This document shows, piece after piece, positions 53,989 to 62,656 of a stretch of DNA of 64,000 nt; the first letter of the stretch is position 1; every line of letters begins with the position of its first letter. The stretch spans positions 124,001 through 188,000 of the forward strand of contig NZ_JASCXI010000005.1 in the NCBI RefSeq assembly GCF_030271515.1, read 5' to 3'. The notes under the pieces are model-generated. The model was not told the origin of the DNA, ran no database searches, and saw only the letters and a program-made list of their open reading frames with translations. The position numbers and the translations under genes were made by a program. The stretch comes from Erythrobacter oryzae (lineage in GTDB: Bacteria; Pseudomonadota; Alphaproteobacteria; Sphingomonadales; Sphingomonadaceae).

Positions 53989-55179
53989 TCAGGGCGCAGG
54001 CGGCGCGGCGGGCGGGGCCTTGGGATGGGCGGCCTTCCACTCCATCGCCCGAAGGGCACGCTTCTCGACCGAGGGGTGGGTGTAGAACAGCATCTCCTCG
54101 AGCGCCGAGGGGCGCGGGTAGCGGTATTCGGCGGTCTTCACCAGGGCGGTTGCCAACGCATCGGGCTCGTTCACGGTTTCGAGCGAGTAGATGTCGGCCT
54201 CGGTCTCGCCGACGCGGGTGAGGGTGTTGGTGAGCGGGGTCACCAGCAGGCCCAGCACCGACCCGACCACCGCGAAGACCGGCAGCCCGCGCGGCTCGTC
54301 GAGGCTCGCGTCGCTCCCCAGCATCCGCGCGGTCGGCGCGAACAGGCGGTCGAGCAGGAAGAAGAACGCCATCGCCAGCAGCGGGAAGATCACCACGTAG
54401 CGCCACACATGGCCGAGCTTGTAATGCCCCGCCTCGTGGCCCGTCACCGCGCGTACCTCGGCGAGGCTGGCTTCCTTGAGCGCCACGTCCGATATCGCGA
54501 TCCGCGCCGAGGGGCCGAGGCCCGAGACATTGGCGGTGAAGCGGTCGGACTGGCGCGAGCCGTCATACATGAAGATCTTGTCGTGCGGGATGCCGACATC
54601 GTCCGCGATCTGTTCGAGCGCGGTGCGCACCTCGCCCGGCGGCACGGGCTTGTAGTCGTTGAACAGCGGCTCGATCAGCGGCGGTCCGGCGAGCAGCGCC
54701 AGCAGGGTCACGATGCCGGCAAAGCCTCCGCTCCACAGCCACCAGCGCCTGCCGGTCTTGCGGATCAGCGCATAGACCCCGGCGAGGAACAGCGCGCCCA
54801 TCACGGTGCCGATGCTCTCGCCGATCGCCATCTGGCCGAGATAGTCGCCGAGCGGCTGGCTGGAGAGGCCATAGCTGCGCTCGCGGTGCCAATCGGAATA
54901 GAGATTCCACGGCAGCGCGAGCAGGGTGGAGATCACCAGAAAGGCAGCCGCGACGACCAGCGTGGGAAGAAACCGGCGCGGTTCCTTGAAGCGCGCAGCG
55001 ATGCGGTCGAGCAGCCTCAGGCGCACCATTATGAAAGCGACCAGCACCGAGACCAGCACCCCGCCCAGCAGCAGCCAGTGATTGCCGGTGGTATAGGCCT
55101 GCGCCTTTGCCAGCGCCTCGGGCCCGAGGCTGTCGACCATCCGCGCGGCTTCCTGCGCGGGGGTGAGGGTGGTTGTCAT
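53989..55179 (-). CDS. M48-family zinc metallopeptidase (Ste24/HtpX-like)
   Basis: A 396-residue integral membrane protease. About five hydrophobic helices (36-52, 72-90, 118-138, 148-165, 285-305) surround the active site HEAGH at residues 248-252 in AVTGHEAGHYKLGH. The third ligand is Glu in ETEADIYSLE. The layout resembles CAAX prenyl protease 1, which in bacteria acts in membrane protein quality control. Start ATG 55179 follows a GGGGATCACC stretch. Confidence 0.92.
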   Translation of the reverse strand: MTTTLTPAQEAARMVDSLGPEALAKAQAYTTGNHWLLLGGVLVSVLVAFIMVRLRLLDRIAARFKEPRRFLPTLVVAAAFLVISTLLALPWNLYSDWHRERSYGLSSQPLGDYLGQMAIGESIGTVMGALFLAGVYALIRKTGRRWWLWSGGFAGIVTLLALLAGPPLIEPLFNDYKPVPPGEVRTALEQIADDVGIPHDKIFMYDGSRQSDRFTANVSGLGPSARIAISDVALKEASLAEVRAVTGHEAGHYKLGHVWRYVVIFPLLAMAFFFLLDRLFAPTARMLGSDASLDEPRGLPVFAVVGSVLGLLVTPLTNTLTRVGETEADIYSLETVNEPDALATALVKTAEYRYPRPSALEEMLFYTHPSVEKRALRAMEWKAAHPKAPPAAPPAP

Positions 55180-55236
55180 GTCCGGTGATCCCCTGTGTAT
55201 TGCGCTGACAATACACCGCGGCCCGAAGCGGTCAAG

Positions 55237-55968
55237 CTAGAGCCCAAGCACGTCGTTCATGGTATAGCGGCCCGCGGGCTTGCCGGTCAGCCACGCCGCC
55301 GCCTTCACCGCCCCGCGCGCGAAGATCATGCGGTTTTCCGCCGAGTGCGCCAGCACGAGGCGCTCTTCGCTGCCCGCGAAGATAACCGAATGCTCGCCCG
55401 CCACCGTGCCGCCGCGCAAAGTCGCAAAGCCGATCGCGCCTTGCCCCCGCGCGCCCGTCATCCCGTGGCGGCCGCTTTCCATGTTGTCGGCGAGCACGAT
55501 CCCGCGCCCCTTCGCCGCCGCCTCGCCCAGCAGCTTGGCGGTGCCCGAGGGCGCGTCGACCTTCATGCGGTGGTGCATCTCGAGCACCTCGATGTCCCAA
55601 TCATCCCCCAGCCGCGCGGCGGCCTCCTGCACCAGATGCGCGAGCAGGGTGACGCCCAGCGAGAAATTGCCCGATTGCAGCACCGGCACCGCGCGCGCGG
55701 CTTCGGCCAGCATCACGAAATGCGGCTCCTCCAGCCCCGTGGTGCCGACCACGATCGGCTTGCCCGCCACCTTAGCGGCACCGAGGTTCGCGCTGAGCGC
55801 ATCGGGCGCGGAGAAATCGACCAGCACGTCGCATTGCGCGGCATGCGGCCCGATGCTCCCGCCCGCGTCCACCCCGACGCACAGGCTGTGCCCCGCATCC
55901 GCAATCGCCGCCTCGAGCGCCTGCCCCATTCGGCCCTTGTGCCCGATCACCCCGAATTGCAGCATCAT
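55237..55968 (-). CDS. dapB: 4-hydroxy-tetrahydrodipicolinate reductase
   Basis: A 243-residue NAD(P)H-dependent reductase of diaminopimelate/lysine synthesis. N-terminal nucleotide site FGVIGHKGRMGQALEAA; DFSAPDA; substrate region EMHHRMKVDAPSGTAKLLGE with catalytic His-His and Lys; GARGQGAIGFATLRGGTVAG. Slightly shorter than the usual 260-270 but complete. ATG codons at 55968 and 55965 are both possible. A CTGAACTTG-type palindrome lies upstream. Confidence 0.95.
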   Translation of the reverse strand: MMLQFGVIGHKGRMGQALEAAIADAGHSLCVGVDAGGSIGPHAAQCDVLVDFSAPDALSANLGAAKVAGKPIVVGTTGLEEPHFVMLAEAARAVPVLQSGNFSLGVTLLAHLVQEAAARLGDDWDIEVLEMHHRMKVDAPSGTAKLLGEAAAKGRGIVLADNMESGRHGMTGARGQGAIGFATLRGGTVAGEHSVIFAGSEERLVLAHSAENRMIFARGAVKAAAWLTGKPAGRYTMNDVLGL

Positions 55969-55980
55969 CTTGCCCTTACC

Positions 55981-56096
55981 TCGTCATGCTGAACTTGTTT
56001 CAGCATCCATCTCGCGTCTAGGTGAAACCTTCGCTTGTGGAGCGATGGACTCTGGAAGCGAAGCTGACCAAAGGTCAACCAAGTTCAGGGTGACGA
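55981..56096. repeat. Intergenic repeat with CTGAACTTG inverted ends
   Basis: TCGTCATGCTGAACTTG (55981-55997) and CAAGTTCAGGGTGACGA (56080-56096) pair over 15 of 17 bases, and TGCTGAACTTGTTTCAGCA forms a smaller hairpin inside. This kind of repeat is recalled from many sphingomonad genomes between genes. It fills most of the gap between dapB and the divergent sirtuin gene. Confidence 0.8.
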
Positions 56097-56108
56097 CAAG
56101 GGAAAGAC

Positions 56109-56819
56109 ATGGGCCAACCCCGCAGCATCGTCATCCTCACCGGAGCGGGGATTTCCGCCGAAAGCGGGATCGACACCTTCCGCTCCGCAGGTGGCCTGTG
56201 GGAGCAGCACCGGGTCGAGGACGTCGCCACGCCCGAGGGCTTTGCCCGCAACCCCAACCTCGTCCTCAATTTCTACGACATGCGCCGCGCCGCATTGGCG
56301 AACGTCGCGCCCAATCCCGCCCACGAAGCGCTCGCGCGGCTGGAGCGGGCGTTTGCGGGCGAGCTGCTGCTGGTGACGCAGAACGTCGACGATCTCCACG
56401 AACGCGGCGGCTCGGCCCGCGTGCTGCACATGCATGGCGAGCTGAAGAGCGCGCTGTGCACCGCCTGCGAGATGCGCTCGCCGTGGCACGGGAGCATGAT
56501 CGACCGCCCCCCGTGCCCCGTCTGCCGCGCGCCCATGCTGCGCCCCGATGTCGTGTGGTTCGGCGAGATGCCCTACGAGATGGGCCGCATCTACCGCGCG
56601 CTCGAGAGCTGCGACCTCTTCGTCAGCATTGGCACTTCGGGCGCGGTCTACCCGGCGGCGGGCTTTGTGCAGGAGGCACGGGCGGCCGGGGCGCGGTGTC
56701 TCGAACTCAATCTGGAACGCAGCGAGGGCAGCCGCTTCTTCCACGAGACCCGCCTCGGCCCAGCGAGCGTGCTGGTGCCGGAGTGGGTCGAAGAGGTGCT
56801 TAGTCGCGCGGCGGAATAG
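56109..56819 (+). CDS. cobB: NAD-dependent protein deacylase, sirtuin class III
   Basis: A 236-residue sirtuin that removes acyl groups from lysines using NAD. NAD motifs TGAGISAESGIDTFRSAGG and TQNVDDLHERGGS, with catalytic His in LHMHGEL. The zinc site is CTACEMRSPW and CPVC. FYDMRRAAL provides the Tyr-x2-Arg pair that marks class III enzymes able to desuccinylate. GVP-like binding is replaced by SIGTSGAVYPAAGFV as usual. Its 3' end overlaps the convergent small gene by 20 bases. Confidence 0.94.
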   Translation: MGQPRSIVILTGAGISAESGIDTFRSAGGLWEQHRVEDVATPEGFARNPNLVLNFYDMRRAALANVAPNPAHEALARLERAFAGELLLVTQNVDDLHERGGSARVLHMHGELKSALCTACEMRSPWHGSMIDRPPCPVCRAPMLRPDVVWFGEMPYEMGRIYRALESCDLFVSIGTSGAVYPAAGFVQEARAAGARCLELNLERSEGSRFFHETRLGPASVLVPEWVEEVLSRAAE

Positions 56820-57138
56820 GCGTCGGCGGATTGGCGCCGCGCTCCTTGCTCCAGCTGCGCCCGCCGTCGGTCGGGGCAACCGGCACGCCGTTTTCGGTTC
56901 GGCCCGTCACCCGGGAAGGTTCGGCGTGGTGATGATCCGAGACCGTCGGATCGATCGCGCCCGGCGTCCCCTCGACCGGCTCGGCCGGATCCTCGTGGCG
57001 CTGGCGCTCGGCGACCGCGGCGTCCTCGTGGTGGTCCTGCGCCTTCTTCGCGCGCAGCAACGAGACCACGCCGATCACCAACCCCATGCCGAGCGTGAAC
57101 ACCGCCAGCAGCATGATCGTGTTGTAGTCGAAATTCAT
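56800..57138 (-). CDS. Small single-span membrane protein, unknown
   Basis: A 112-residue protein with one N-terminal membrane segment (residues about 8-28, LLAVFTLGMGLVIGVVSLLR) and a hydrophilic, His/Glu/Pro-rich cytoplasmic or periplasmic tail. No family recognised. GGAGGCTGGAGCG upstream of the ATG at 57138 supports translation. It overlaps the end of the sirtuin gene. Confidence 0.65.
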   Translation of the reverse strand: MNFDYNTIMLLAVFTLGMGLVIGVVSLLRAKKAQDHHEDAAVAERQRHEDPAEPVEGTPGAIDPTVSDHHHAEPSRVTGRTENGVPVAPTDGGRSWSKERGANPPTPIPPRD

Positions 57139-57249
57139 CGCTCCAGCCTCCTTGGGTGAGAGGGGGGCGACCTTGCGGGGCAGGACTATGTTCCGCTGCC
57201 CCCGCGCGAATCGTGCCGCGCCGTGGCCGGGGCAGGGCAGGCCGAGCGG

Positions 57250-58014
57250 TCAGCCGCAGGTGCGGCAGGCGGGGTCCTTGGCGATGCGGATGGTGCGCAT
57301 CCCCGGCTCGAGCCCGTCGAGGATGTGGAGGCGGCCCCAGCCGGGCTCGCCCAGCAGTGCGGTTCCGGCCAGCAGCACCTTGACCGCCTGGAGCGCGGCG
57401 AAGGTGCCCACCCAGCCCGCCATCGCGCCGAGCATCCCGTCGTCGGCGCAGGTGTCGCAGTCCTCGGCATCGAAGGCATCGCCGACGAAGCAGCGGTAGC
57501 AGGCCTCGCCGGGCAAGTGCCCCGCGAATGCCCCCACCTGCCCCTGAAACCGGCCCACGGCGGCCGAGAGCAGCGGTATGCCCGCCGCGACGCAGGCATC
57601 CGAGACGGCAAGGCGGGTGGCGAAATTGTCGGTGCCGTCGAGCACCAGATCGGCCTCCGCGATAAGGCTTGCGGCATTCTCGGGCGTGATCCGCGCGTCG
57701 GAGACGTCGACGCTGAGCGAATCGTCGAAATTGGCGAGCCAGCGCCGCGCCGAGACCGCCTTGCCGTAGCCGACATCACGCTGGGTGAAGATCGTCTGGC
57801 GCTGGAGATTGCTCACATCGACCACGTCATCATCGACCAGCGCGAGCCGTCCGATCCCGCTCGCGGCGAGATATTGCAGCGCCGGTGAGCCGATCCCGCC
57901 GAGACCGATCACCGCGACCTTGCTCGCGGCGAGGCGCACCTGCCCCGCGCCGCCCACTTCGGGCAGGACGATATGGCGGGCAAAACGTTCGAGCCGTGCG
58001 GGGGAGAGACTCAC
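57250..58014 (-). CDS. ThiF/MoeB-type E1-like adenylyltransferase
   Basis: A 254-residue enzyme that adenylates the C-terminus of a ubiquitin-like sulfur carrier (ThiS, MoaD or similar). The nucleotide loop is GLGGIGSPALQYLAASGIGR, followed by DDDVVDVSNLQRQTIF with the Arg. The catalytic Asp lies in VLDGTDNFATR. Zinc Cys pairs are CYRC and the terminal CRTCG. It lacks a rhodanese domain. The GTG start at 58014 overlaps the DUF983 stop (GTGA). Which carrier it serves cannot be told, as none is adjacent. Confidence 0.92.
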   Translation of the reverse strand: MSLSPARLERFARHIVLPEVGGAGQVRLAASKVAVIGLGGIGSPALQYLAASGIGRLALVDDDVVDVSNLQRQTIFTQRDVGYGKAVSARRWLANFDDSLSVDVSDARITPENAASLIAEADLVLDGTDNFATRLAVSDACVAAGIPLLSAAVGRFQGQVGAFAGHLPGEACYRCFVGDAFDAEDCDTCADDGMLGAMAGWVGTFAALQAVKVLLAGTALLGEPGWGRLHILDGLEPGMRTIRIAKDPACRTCG

Positions 58015-58427
58015 TCGGGCTTGTCCTTGCGCCGCTCCTGCTTAAAGGCGCCGATGCCGTGCCACCACAGGAAGGCAATCACCGCGCCCTTGGTCGGCTG
58101 GAGCATGGCGATGAGCATCACGATCGACACCGGCAGCAGGATGGCGAGGGTCAGCCACGCCGAAAGCCCGGCGGAAATCATCGCGATCACCACCGGCGCA
58201 AGCAAATGCCCGACCACGAAGATGCCGATATAGGCCGGAAAATCATCGGCCTGCTGCACCGACCAGTCCTGCTTGCAGTGTCCGCAGCGATCCACCGGCT
58301 TGAGCCACTTGCTGAACAGCGGAGCCTCGCCGCAGCGCGGACACTTGCCGCGCGCGCCCCGGAGCAGCGCGGGAATCCACCCCTGGGGGAGGGTGACAAG
58401 CTCGGGGGAAAGGCGTTGGTGGGGCAT
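58011..58427 (-). CDS. DUF983-family membrane protein
   Basis: A 138-residue protein with a zinc-ribbon-like N-terminus (RGARGKCPRCGEAPLF and DRCGHCKQDW, two Cys pairs) followed by two membrane helices (residues about 65-85 and 88-108) and a basic C-terminus. This is the DUF983 pattern, often near cytochrome oxidase genes; function is unknown. The ATG at 58427 sits behind GGTGGGGC. Coupled to the ThiF-like gene by a four-base overlap. Confidence 0.88.
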   Translation of the reverse strand: MPHQRLSPELVTLPQGWIPALLRGARGKCPRCGEAPLFSKWLKPVDRCGHCKQDWSVQQADDFPAYIGIFVVGHLLAPVVIAMISAGLSAWLTLAILLPVSIVMLIAMLQPTKGAVIAFLWWHGIGAFKQERRKDKPE

Positions 58428-58522
58428 GGACAGGCTGTTTACAGCCTGTGGACGCGCTGTCGACAGGCCTGTGGGCAGGGCTGTCGAAAGTGCGGGGAGA
58501 AGGTGTGGGTGCGGAGGTTGCA

Positions 58523-58661
58523 AGTCCCTCCCCGTTCCGCAGGAATGGGGAGGTGTCGCCGCGAAGCGGTGACGGAGGGGTAATACCCCGCCGCTGCTTC
58601 AGACCCCTCCGTCAGCCCTGCGGGCTGCCACCTCCCCATTCCTTCGGAACGGGGAGGGACT
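58523..58661. repeat. Nested long inverted repeat downstream of dnaA
   Basis: The 33-base arms 58523-58555 and 58629-58661 (AGTCCCTCCCCGTTCC at the outer end) match as inverted repeats at 32 of 33 positions. Each arm is also an imperfect hairpin. A second pair GACGGAGGGGT/ACCCCTCCGTC (58571-58581 and 58603-58613) is nested inside. It begins six bases after the dnaA stop and probably stops dnaA transcripts before DUF983; it may also be a dispersed repeat. Confidence 0.8.
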
Positions 58662-58667
58662 AAGGCC

Positions 58668-60071
58668 TCAGCTCTCCAGCTGCCGCAGCAGGCTCCTCAC
58701 ATCGCCGTCCATGTCGGCATCGCGCTGACGCAGATCCTCGATCAGGCGCACCGCGTGGATCACGGTCGAGTGATCGCGCCCGCCGAACTTGCGCCCGATC
58801 TCGGGGTAGGAGCGGGGGGTGAGCACCTTCGAGAGATACATCGCCACCTGCCGCGGGCGCACCACCGCGCGGGCGCGGCGCTTGCTGCTCATTTCCGCCC
58901 GGTCGATGCGGTAGAATTGGCAGACCGTGCGCTGGATCTCGTCGATGGTGATCCGGCGGCGGTTGGCGCTGAGGATGTCGGTCAGCTGCTCCTCGGCAAG
59001 CTGGAGCGACACATCCTGCCCGGTGAGCTGGGCATAGGCGATCAGCTTGTTGAGGCCGCCGACCAACTCGCGCACGTTGCGGGTGATGGTGCGGGCGAGG
59101 AAATCGACCACATCCTCGGGCACGCTCAGCGGGGCGAATCGCGCGAGCTTCGACACAAGGATCTTCTTCCTCAGCTCGATGTCGGCGGGCTGGATGTCGG
59201 CGACGAGACCCATCGACAGGCGGCTGAGCAAGCGCGGTTCCACCCCGTCCAGCGCCTGCGGCGCGCGGTCGGCGGCGAAGACCAGCCGCTTGCCCTCGGC
59301 GAGCAGCGCGTCGATCGTGTAGAGCAGCTCTTCCTGCGCGCTCGCCTTGCCGATGATGAACTGGATGTCGTCCACCAGCAGCAGGTCGAAACTGCGAAGG
59401 CGCGCCTTGAACTCGATCGTCTGGCTCGACTTCAGCGCCTGGACGAATTCGACCATGAAGCGCTCGGCCGAGCAGTAGAAGATCCGCGCACGCGGGTGGG
59501 CCTGGAGATAGCCGTGGCCGATCGCGTGGAGGAGGTGGGTCTTGCCCTGTCCGGTCGCCGCCTTGAGATAGAGCGGCGAGAACTGCGGCTGTTCGAGCGC
59601 CGCCATGCGCTGCGCCGCGTTGCAGGCGAGGATGTTGGCCTCGCCCGTGACGAAGGCGGCGAAGGTCAGCGAGGCATCGAGACCCACCGAGGAGGTAAAG
59701 GTCGCATCGCCCAGCGCGCCCGCCGCCATGGCGATCGCGCTCGCCCCGTCATTGGCGGGGCGGCGGCCGTCGTCGAGCCGCAGGTCGGGCAGCTGGCGGC
59801 GGCCCGGGTGCACCATGATGTTGACCTTGCGCACTTCCGAGCGCGCGATGCTCCATGCGAGCTGGAGCCGGTCATGGAAGCGGTCGCGCACCCAGTTGGC
59901 GGAAAATTCGGTCGGCAGATAGAGATCGAGCGTCCCGCAATCGCGGTTCAGCGCACCGAGCTGGATCGGCTTGATCCACTGGCTGTGGAGCTGGTGACCC
60001 AGATCCTTGCGCAGGCCCTGACTGATATCCGCCCAATCGGCGGCGAGATTTACGGCTTCGGAGTCTTCCAT
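58668..60071 (-). CDS. dnaA: Chromosomal replication initiator DnaA
   Basis: A 467-residue AAA+ initiator. Domain I covers about 1-85 (QWIKPIQLG). Domain III has Walker A KAATGQGKTHLLHAIGHGYL and Walker B LLLVDDIQFIIG. Domain IV carries the DnaA-box helix-turn-helix, RSYPEIGRKFGGRDHSTVIH. The Walker A is GQGKT rather than the more usual GLGKT, as in several alphaproteobacteria. The ATG at 60071 (MEDSEAV) is chosen; an in-frame ATG at 60125 would add 18 residues. An extended inverted repeat follows the stop. Confidence 0.96.
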   Translation of the reverse strand: MEDSEAVNLAADWADISQGLRKDLGHQLHSQWIKPIQLGALNRDCGTLDLYLPTEFSANWVRDRFHDRLQLAWSIARSEVRKVNIMVHPGRRQLPDLRLDDGRRPANDGASAIAMAAGALGDATFTSSVGLDASLTFAAFVTGEANILACNAAQRMAALEQPQFSPLYLKAATGQGKTHLLHAIGHGYLQAHPRARIFYCSAERFMVEFVQALKSSQTIEFKARLRSFDLLLVDDIQFIIGKASAQEELLYTIDALLAEGKRLVFAADRAPQALDGVEPRLLSRLSMGLVADIQPADIELRKKILVSKLARFAPLSVPEDVVDFLARTITRNVRELVGGLNKLIAYAQLTGQDVSLQLAEEQLTDILSANRRRITIDEIQRTVCQFYRIDRAEMSSKRRARAVVRPRQVAMYLSKVLTPRSYPEIGRKFGGRDHSTVIHAVRLIEDLRQRDADMDGDVRSLLRQLES

Positions 60072-60496
60072 CAGATGTTCGTCGGCCTGGCGGCCAGTAG
60101 TCCGCGCCTTGTCAGTCCTGTGCACAAGCTCATCCCCAATTCACGTACCGCCTGCGAAGCCTGTCCCGAGGCCGCGCAGACTATTTATCCCAATGCGACA
60201 GGCTATGCCTTTCCCTTCCCCCGGAATCGCAATTCCCGAGGAACCCCCCTGTCGGCCAGTTTGTAAAACACCCGGACTGTCCCGCGCCGGGTGGAGTTCA
60301 TGTAAAGAACGCATCGGCCCGCTGCGCAAGCGCGGACTTTTAAAAAAAGTGAAATAATCCTGTTGACTCGGCTCTACCCCGCAGACTTGCGTTGAAGTGG
60401 CTGAATCATAAAGAAAAGCCCCTTGGTTAACGCGCGAATCGCGGTGAATCCTGACATTTGGGGCAGATGCGTCGGTCGCAATTGTCGCAAAACGAA
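60072..60496. other. dnaA upstream region
   Basis: About 425 bases without a gene. It has an AT-rich tract (TTTTAAAAAAAGTGAAATAA, near 60339-60358) likely to hold the dnaA promoter on the minus strand, and isolated DnaA-box-like strings (TGTGCACAA at 60119-60127 and TTTATCCCA near 60184). No cluster of good DnaA boxes is present, so it is not convincing as an origin. GGTTAACGCG near 60424 is also seen. Confidence 0.5.
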
Positions 60497-60525
60497 ACGG
60501 GCCGCGCTCATGGAGCGCGGCCCGT
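60497..60525 (-). terminator. Terminator of rpsT
   Basis: ACGGGCCGCGCTC and GAGCGCGGCCCGT form a perfect 13-base stem with a three-base loop. On the minus strand it is followed by TTCGTTTTGC, a T-rich tail. It lies 72 bases after the rpsT stop. Confidence 0.85.
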
Positions 60526-60596
60526 TGCGTCGCTGAAGCCGATCGACCCCGTATTCGCGCGTAGAACGCGGGTGACGGGATCGCAGGCGATTCGAA

Positions 60597-60857
60597 TCAG
60601 AGCGTGGCGACTCGCTTGGTCAAGCGCGACATCTTGCGCGCCACGGTGTTCTTGTGGAGCACGCCGCGGGCAACGCCGCGGGCCATTTCCGGCTGGGCCG
60701 CCTTCAGCGCGGCAGCCGCGGCTTCCTTGTCGCCGGCTTCGCAGGCCGCTTCGACCTTCTTGATGAAGCTGCGGATGCGGCTCACGCGCGCGCCATTGAT
60801 GGCGGCGCGGTTCGCGTTGCGGATGATGCGCTTCTTGGCTTGCGGCGTATTGGCCAT
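60597..60857 (-). CDS. rpsT: Ribosomal protein bS20
   Basis: An 86-residue basic helical protein beginning [20 protein letters not shown] and ending RLTKRVATL, the standard bS20 pattern. It binds 16S rRNA in the small subunit. Its position upstream of dnaA and next to mutM is typical of many alphaproteobacteria. The start is fixed by the family N-terminus. Confidence 0.97.
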   Translation of the reverse strand: MANTPQAKKRIIRNANRAAINGARVSRIRSFIKKVEAACEAGDKEAAAAALKAAQPEMARGVARGVLHKNTVARKMSRLTKRVATL

Positions 60858-61008
60858 ATTCGTGTCTGTCTCGCGTTTGCTTCGGGCCGCGGGTAGCGAC
60901 CGGGAAATTGGTTGGCGGTTGCTCGAAAAGAGGCGAGCGGACGCAGGGCCCAACCGCCGGAAAGCAGCGCGCATAGTCGCGAAGCCGCCAAAGGTCAACG
61001 ATTCTCGC

Positions 61009-61824
61009 CTACCTCTGGCAGACGGGGCAATACCACGTGCTGCGCCCGCCTTGCGCGATGCGCTGGATGATACCGCCATCATCCCTGCGGCAGGCTTCGC
61101 CCTCGCGACCATAGACGTCGAAGGAGCTGGCGAAATAGCCCAGCTCGCCGTCGGGCCGGGCGTAGTCGCGCAAGGTCGAGCCGCCGTCGCGGATCGAGGC
61201 TTCGAGCACGTCGACGATCGCGGGCACCAGCCGGGCGAGCTGCGGCCGCGTGACCTTGCCCGCGGGTTTCGTGGGCCGGATGCCAGCGCGCCACAACGCC
61301 TCGCACACATAGATATTGCCGAGCCCCGCGACGATGCGCTGGTCGAGCAGGCACAGCTTGATCGACTGGCTCTTGCCCTTGAGCGCCGCCTTCAGATGGC
61401 CTGAGCTCAGCCCCGGTCCGAGCGGCTCCGGGCCCAATGCCGCGAATTGCGGCCAGGCCTCGAGCGCTCCCGTCTCCACCAGATCGACCGATCCGAAGCG
61501 GCGCGGATCGCACAGGGCGAAGCGGTGACGCTCGGTTTCGAGCAAGAGGTGATCGTGGGTATCGGGCGTCTCGGGATCGATCCGCCAGCGCCCGCTCATG
61601 CCGAGATGGAAGATCATCGTCGCCCCGCGATCGAGGTGCAGCAGGCCATACTTCGCGCGGCGCGAGAGCGCGCTCACGGTGGCGCCGGTCATCACCTGCA
61701 CCAGATCGGCGGGGAAGGGGCGGCGCAGGTCGGCACGGTTCAGCGTGACGCGCGTGATCCGCTCGCCTTCGAGGAAGGCGGCGAGGCCGCGCACGGTGGT
61801 CTCGACCTCGGGCAGTTCAGGCAT
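61009..61824 (-). CDS. mutM: Formamidopyrimidine-DNA glycosylase
   Basis: A 271-residue glycosylase/AP lyase that removes 8-oxoguanine. [14 protein letters not shown] supplies the catalytic Pro2 and Glu3. The helix-two-turn-helix has [20 protein letters not shown]. The C-terminal zinc finger reads [10 protein letters not shown] and then [11 protein letters not shown], so the second Cys of the usual C-x2-C is replaced by Asp, leaving three Cys and an Asp. Other family residues are intact. The ATG at 61824 is set by the N-terminal Pro. Divergent from ubiE. Confidence 0.95.
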   Translation of the reverse strand: MPELPEVETTVRGLAAFLEGERITRVTLNRADLRRPFPADLVQVMTGATVSALSRRAKYGLLHLDRGATMIFHLGMSGRWRIDPETPDTHDHLLLETERHRFALCDPRRFGSVDLVETGALEAWPQFAALGPEPLGPGLSSGHLKAALKGKSQSIKLCLLDQRIVAGLGNIYVCEALWRAGIRPTKPAGKVTRPQLARLVPAIVDVLEASIRDGGSTLRDYARPDGELGYFASSFDVYGREGEACRRDDGGIIQRIAQGGRSTWYCPVCQR

Positions 61825-61895
61825 TGCAATCTTCGCACATGGGTTGCCCTGTAACACCCTTTGCGCCCGGCTCAATTCCCTCTAGGGATCGCCGC

Positions 61896-62651
61896 ATGAG
61901 CGACAACACCGACGAAACCGTCTCCTTCGGCTACCAGCAGGTCACCCCCCAGGAAAAGACCCGCAAGGTCGGCGAGGTCTTCTCCAGCGTCGCGCGCAAG
62001 TACGACATCATGAACGACGCCATGTCGGGCGGGATGCACCGCTTGTGGAAGGACCGCTTTGTGCGCCGCGTGAAGCCGCAGCCGGGCGAGCAGATCCTCG
62101 ACATGGCGGGCGGCACCGGCGACATCGCCTTCCGCATGGCCGAACGCGGCGCGCACATCACGGTCGCCGACATCAACCAGGACATGCTCGACGTCGGCGC
62201 CGAACGCGCGCTCGAACGCGGGTTCGACGAGGAGGACGGCGCGCTCGTCTTCACCTGCCAGAACGCCGAAAGCGTCAGCTTCGCCAGCAACACTTTCGAC
62301 GCATACACCATCGCCTTCGGCATCCGGAACGTCACCCACATCGACAAGGCGCTGGCCGAGGCCCTCCGGGTCCTGCGTCCGGGCGGGCGGTTCTTCTGCC
62401 TCGAGTTCTCGACCGTCGAGTGGTCGGGGCTGAAAGAGGCCTACGATATCTATTCCGAACACCTCCTGCCGCGCATGGGGCAGGCGATCGCGGGGGACGC
62501 CGATTCCTACCGCTACCTCGCCGAATCGATCCGCAAGTTTCCGCCCATGCCCGCCTTCGAGCAGATGATCCGCAAGGCCGGCTTCGCCAACACCAAGGTC
62601 GAGCCGATCATGGGCGGGCTGGTGGCGATCCACTCGGGGTGGAAGATCTGA
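61896..62651 (+). CDS. ubiE: Ubiquinone C-methyltransferase UbiE
   Basis: A 251-residue SAM-dependent methyltransferase acting on the ubiquinone ring (and menaquinone in other bacteria). The SAM site is ILDMAGGTGDIAFRMAERGA, with FGIRNVTHIDKALAEALRVL and the UbiE-typical KVGEVFSSVARKYDIMNDAM. GYQQVTPQEKTRKV is the family N-terminus. The gap to ubiB is only five bases, so both are one operon. Confidence 0.96.
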   Translation: MSDNTDETVSFGYQQVTPQEKTRKVGEVFSSVARKYDIMNDAMSGGMHRLWKDRFVRRVKPQPGEQILDMAGGTGDIAFRMAERGAHITVADINQDMLDVGAERALERGFDEEDGALVFTCQNAESVSFASNTFDAYTIAFGIRNVTHIDKALAEALRVLRPGGRFFCLEFSTVEWSGLKEAYDIYSEHLLPRMGQAIAGDADSYRYLAESIRKFPPMPAFEQMIRKAGFANTKVEPIMGGLVAIHSGWKI

Positions 62652-62656
62652 CCCAG

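Noticed and set aside
60072..60596. Chromosomal replication origin beside dnaA
   Set aside because: Only one or two weak DnaA-box-like strings are present and no repeated cluster. In many alphaproteobacteria the origin is elsewhere.
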